From assembly GCA_003118195.1 (NCBI GenBank), contig BEXV01000174.1, positions 90,027-108,450 on the forward strand: a DNA stretch of 18,424 nt, given 5' to 3'. The notes below the pieces were generated by a model. It did no database searches and had not been told where the DNA came from. It was given only the letters and a program-made list of their open reading frames with translations. A program made the position numbers and the translations under genes. Position 1 is the first letter of the stretch; each line of letters starts with the position of its first letter. Shown piece after piece: positions 17,708 to 18,424 of the stretch. The stretch comes from Hemicentrotus pulcherrimus. Taxonomy: Eukaryota > Echinodermata > Echinoidea > Camarodonta > Strongylocentrotidae.

Positions 17708-17799
17708 CAAATATAGAAAAGAGCATGAACGAAATGAATGCATTTCAAAAATCAAGTTATAATCCGAATGTCATTGCATAGGATATAATGGTCATGATA

Positions 17800-17950
17800 T
17801 TAAAGGCCCACTGCACTACTTGTAGCTGCTCGCACCCTCTCTATTTTAAGCAATGCCTAATCGGTGACCATTGTTCCCTCATGATCCTCTTTTTCATATG
17901 TTAACTAAGAGCTGAGTTGATGAGATAACCACCTGTACAGTGACCTTGCA
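17800..17950. mobile_element. Possible decayed TTAA-type MITE
   Basis: TTAAAGGCCCACTGCAC at 17800 resembles a transposon end at a TTAA site. An imperfect reverse complement, GTACAGTGACCTTGCA, occurs near 17935. If both are termini, the element is about 140 bp. The match at the right is poor and no clean TTAA follows it. Confidence 0.25.
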
Positions 17951-18410
17951 TGGAGGTCTAATCCCTCCTGTAAAGTAGTACTGATCAGCTTTAATGAATT
18001 GTGGAATACTGCGTGCGTTCCAAAATGGTTATTATACTGAGAAAACAATTATTCGCTTCACTCAATTACTTGATTGATTGAGAGCAGATTAATTTTTTAA
18101 TGTGAAAATAAGCGACAAAATATACATCGAATATCGGTATAAAGAAATATTAATCAAAGAACCGTAAATGATTAATTTTGAGCACTTAATTTTTGCACAA
18201 GATAAAGAAATTCGAGGGAAAAAATAATTAGGCTTCATCGATAGGACTGACATGCACGATGATTCGAATTGCAAGCCTAAATGCAAAATAAACATTCTAA
18301 AAACAAACAGACAGACATCATACAAATAATATTCCCGACAGTTCTTTTTTTCCAGTCACAAATAGGCCTTAGTTCTGAAGGTCATCATTATATTGAACAT
18401 TATAAAAGAC
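17951..18410. other. AT-rich window end, nothing recognised
   Basis: No gene, RNA or repeat was seen before the terminal C run. A 78-codon minus-strand frame is low-information and AT-driven. Confidence 0.45.
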
Positions 18411-18423
18411 ACCCCCCCCCCCC
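18411..18423. repeat. Poly-C run at window edge
   Basis: The window closes in a C homopolymer, the mirror of the G run at its start. Confidence 0.9.
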
Positions 18424-18424
18424 A

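Noticed and set aside
1..18424. CRISPR arrays, rRNA genes or bacterial signals
   Set aside because: None seen. The tandem arrays present are too degenerate and lack the repeat-spacer pattern.

Overview
The window reads as AT-rich nuclear DNA from a marine invertebrate animal. An echinoderm, most likely a sea urchin, is the best guess. The reasons are an intronless rhodopsin-type GPCR, a two-exon gene with canonical GT-AG splice sites, many small non-autonomous transposons and tRNA-derived SINE pieces, long GA/CT and GAA tracts, and frequent poly-G/poly-C runs. The taxon is an inference. No bacterial operon logic applies, and most of the 18.4 kb is non-coding.

Left part (1-7.6 kb): two paralogues of an unrecognised small type I membrane protein face each other tail to tail. 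Copy 1 (+, exon 2 at 193-725) has lost its first exon to the window edge. Copy 2 (-, exon 2 at 5838-6370, exon 1 at 7380-7416) is complete: 189 aa with signal peptide, short GPS repeats, acidic patch, dibasic RRQR site, Ser/Gly stalk, one transmembrane helix and a basic tail. A TATA box lies about 140 bp upstream of its ATG. The two second exons are both 533 bp. Residues 80-161 are identical in protein, with seven silent substitutions only, while the distal ectodomain differs at 17 of 67 positions. Flanks and introns are not visibly related.

The space between and around the pair holds GA/CT microsatellites, a 103-bp doublet, a G-rich minisatellite, a small 52-codon ORF (3878-4036), and one arm of an inverted repeat pair (3178-3668 and 9093-9617) that encloses copy 2.

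Middle (7.6-11.5 kb): a 285-bp polypurine tract, a tRNA-like pol III box pair, the second repeat arm, pyrimidine-rich DNA, an AT-rich stretch with no gene seen, and a degenerate array of about 22-bp units.

Right part (11.6-18.4 kb): one complete single-exon class A GPCR (-, 11609-12892), then a tRNA-derived SINE, an AGT microsatellite with one N, a 401-bp hAT-like MITE with an 8-bp target duplication, and a 365-bp TTAA-type MITE. The last 2.3 kb are AT-rich with no convincing gene; an RFX/X-box-like site lies 114 bp before a short ORF. The window begins in a G run and ends in a C run, so both edges may be assembly breaks at homopolymers.

The GPCR and the membrane-protein pair share no evident pathway. 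The paralogue pair is the best candidate for something undescribed.
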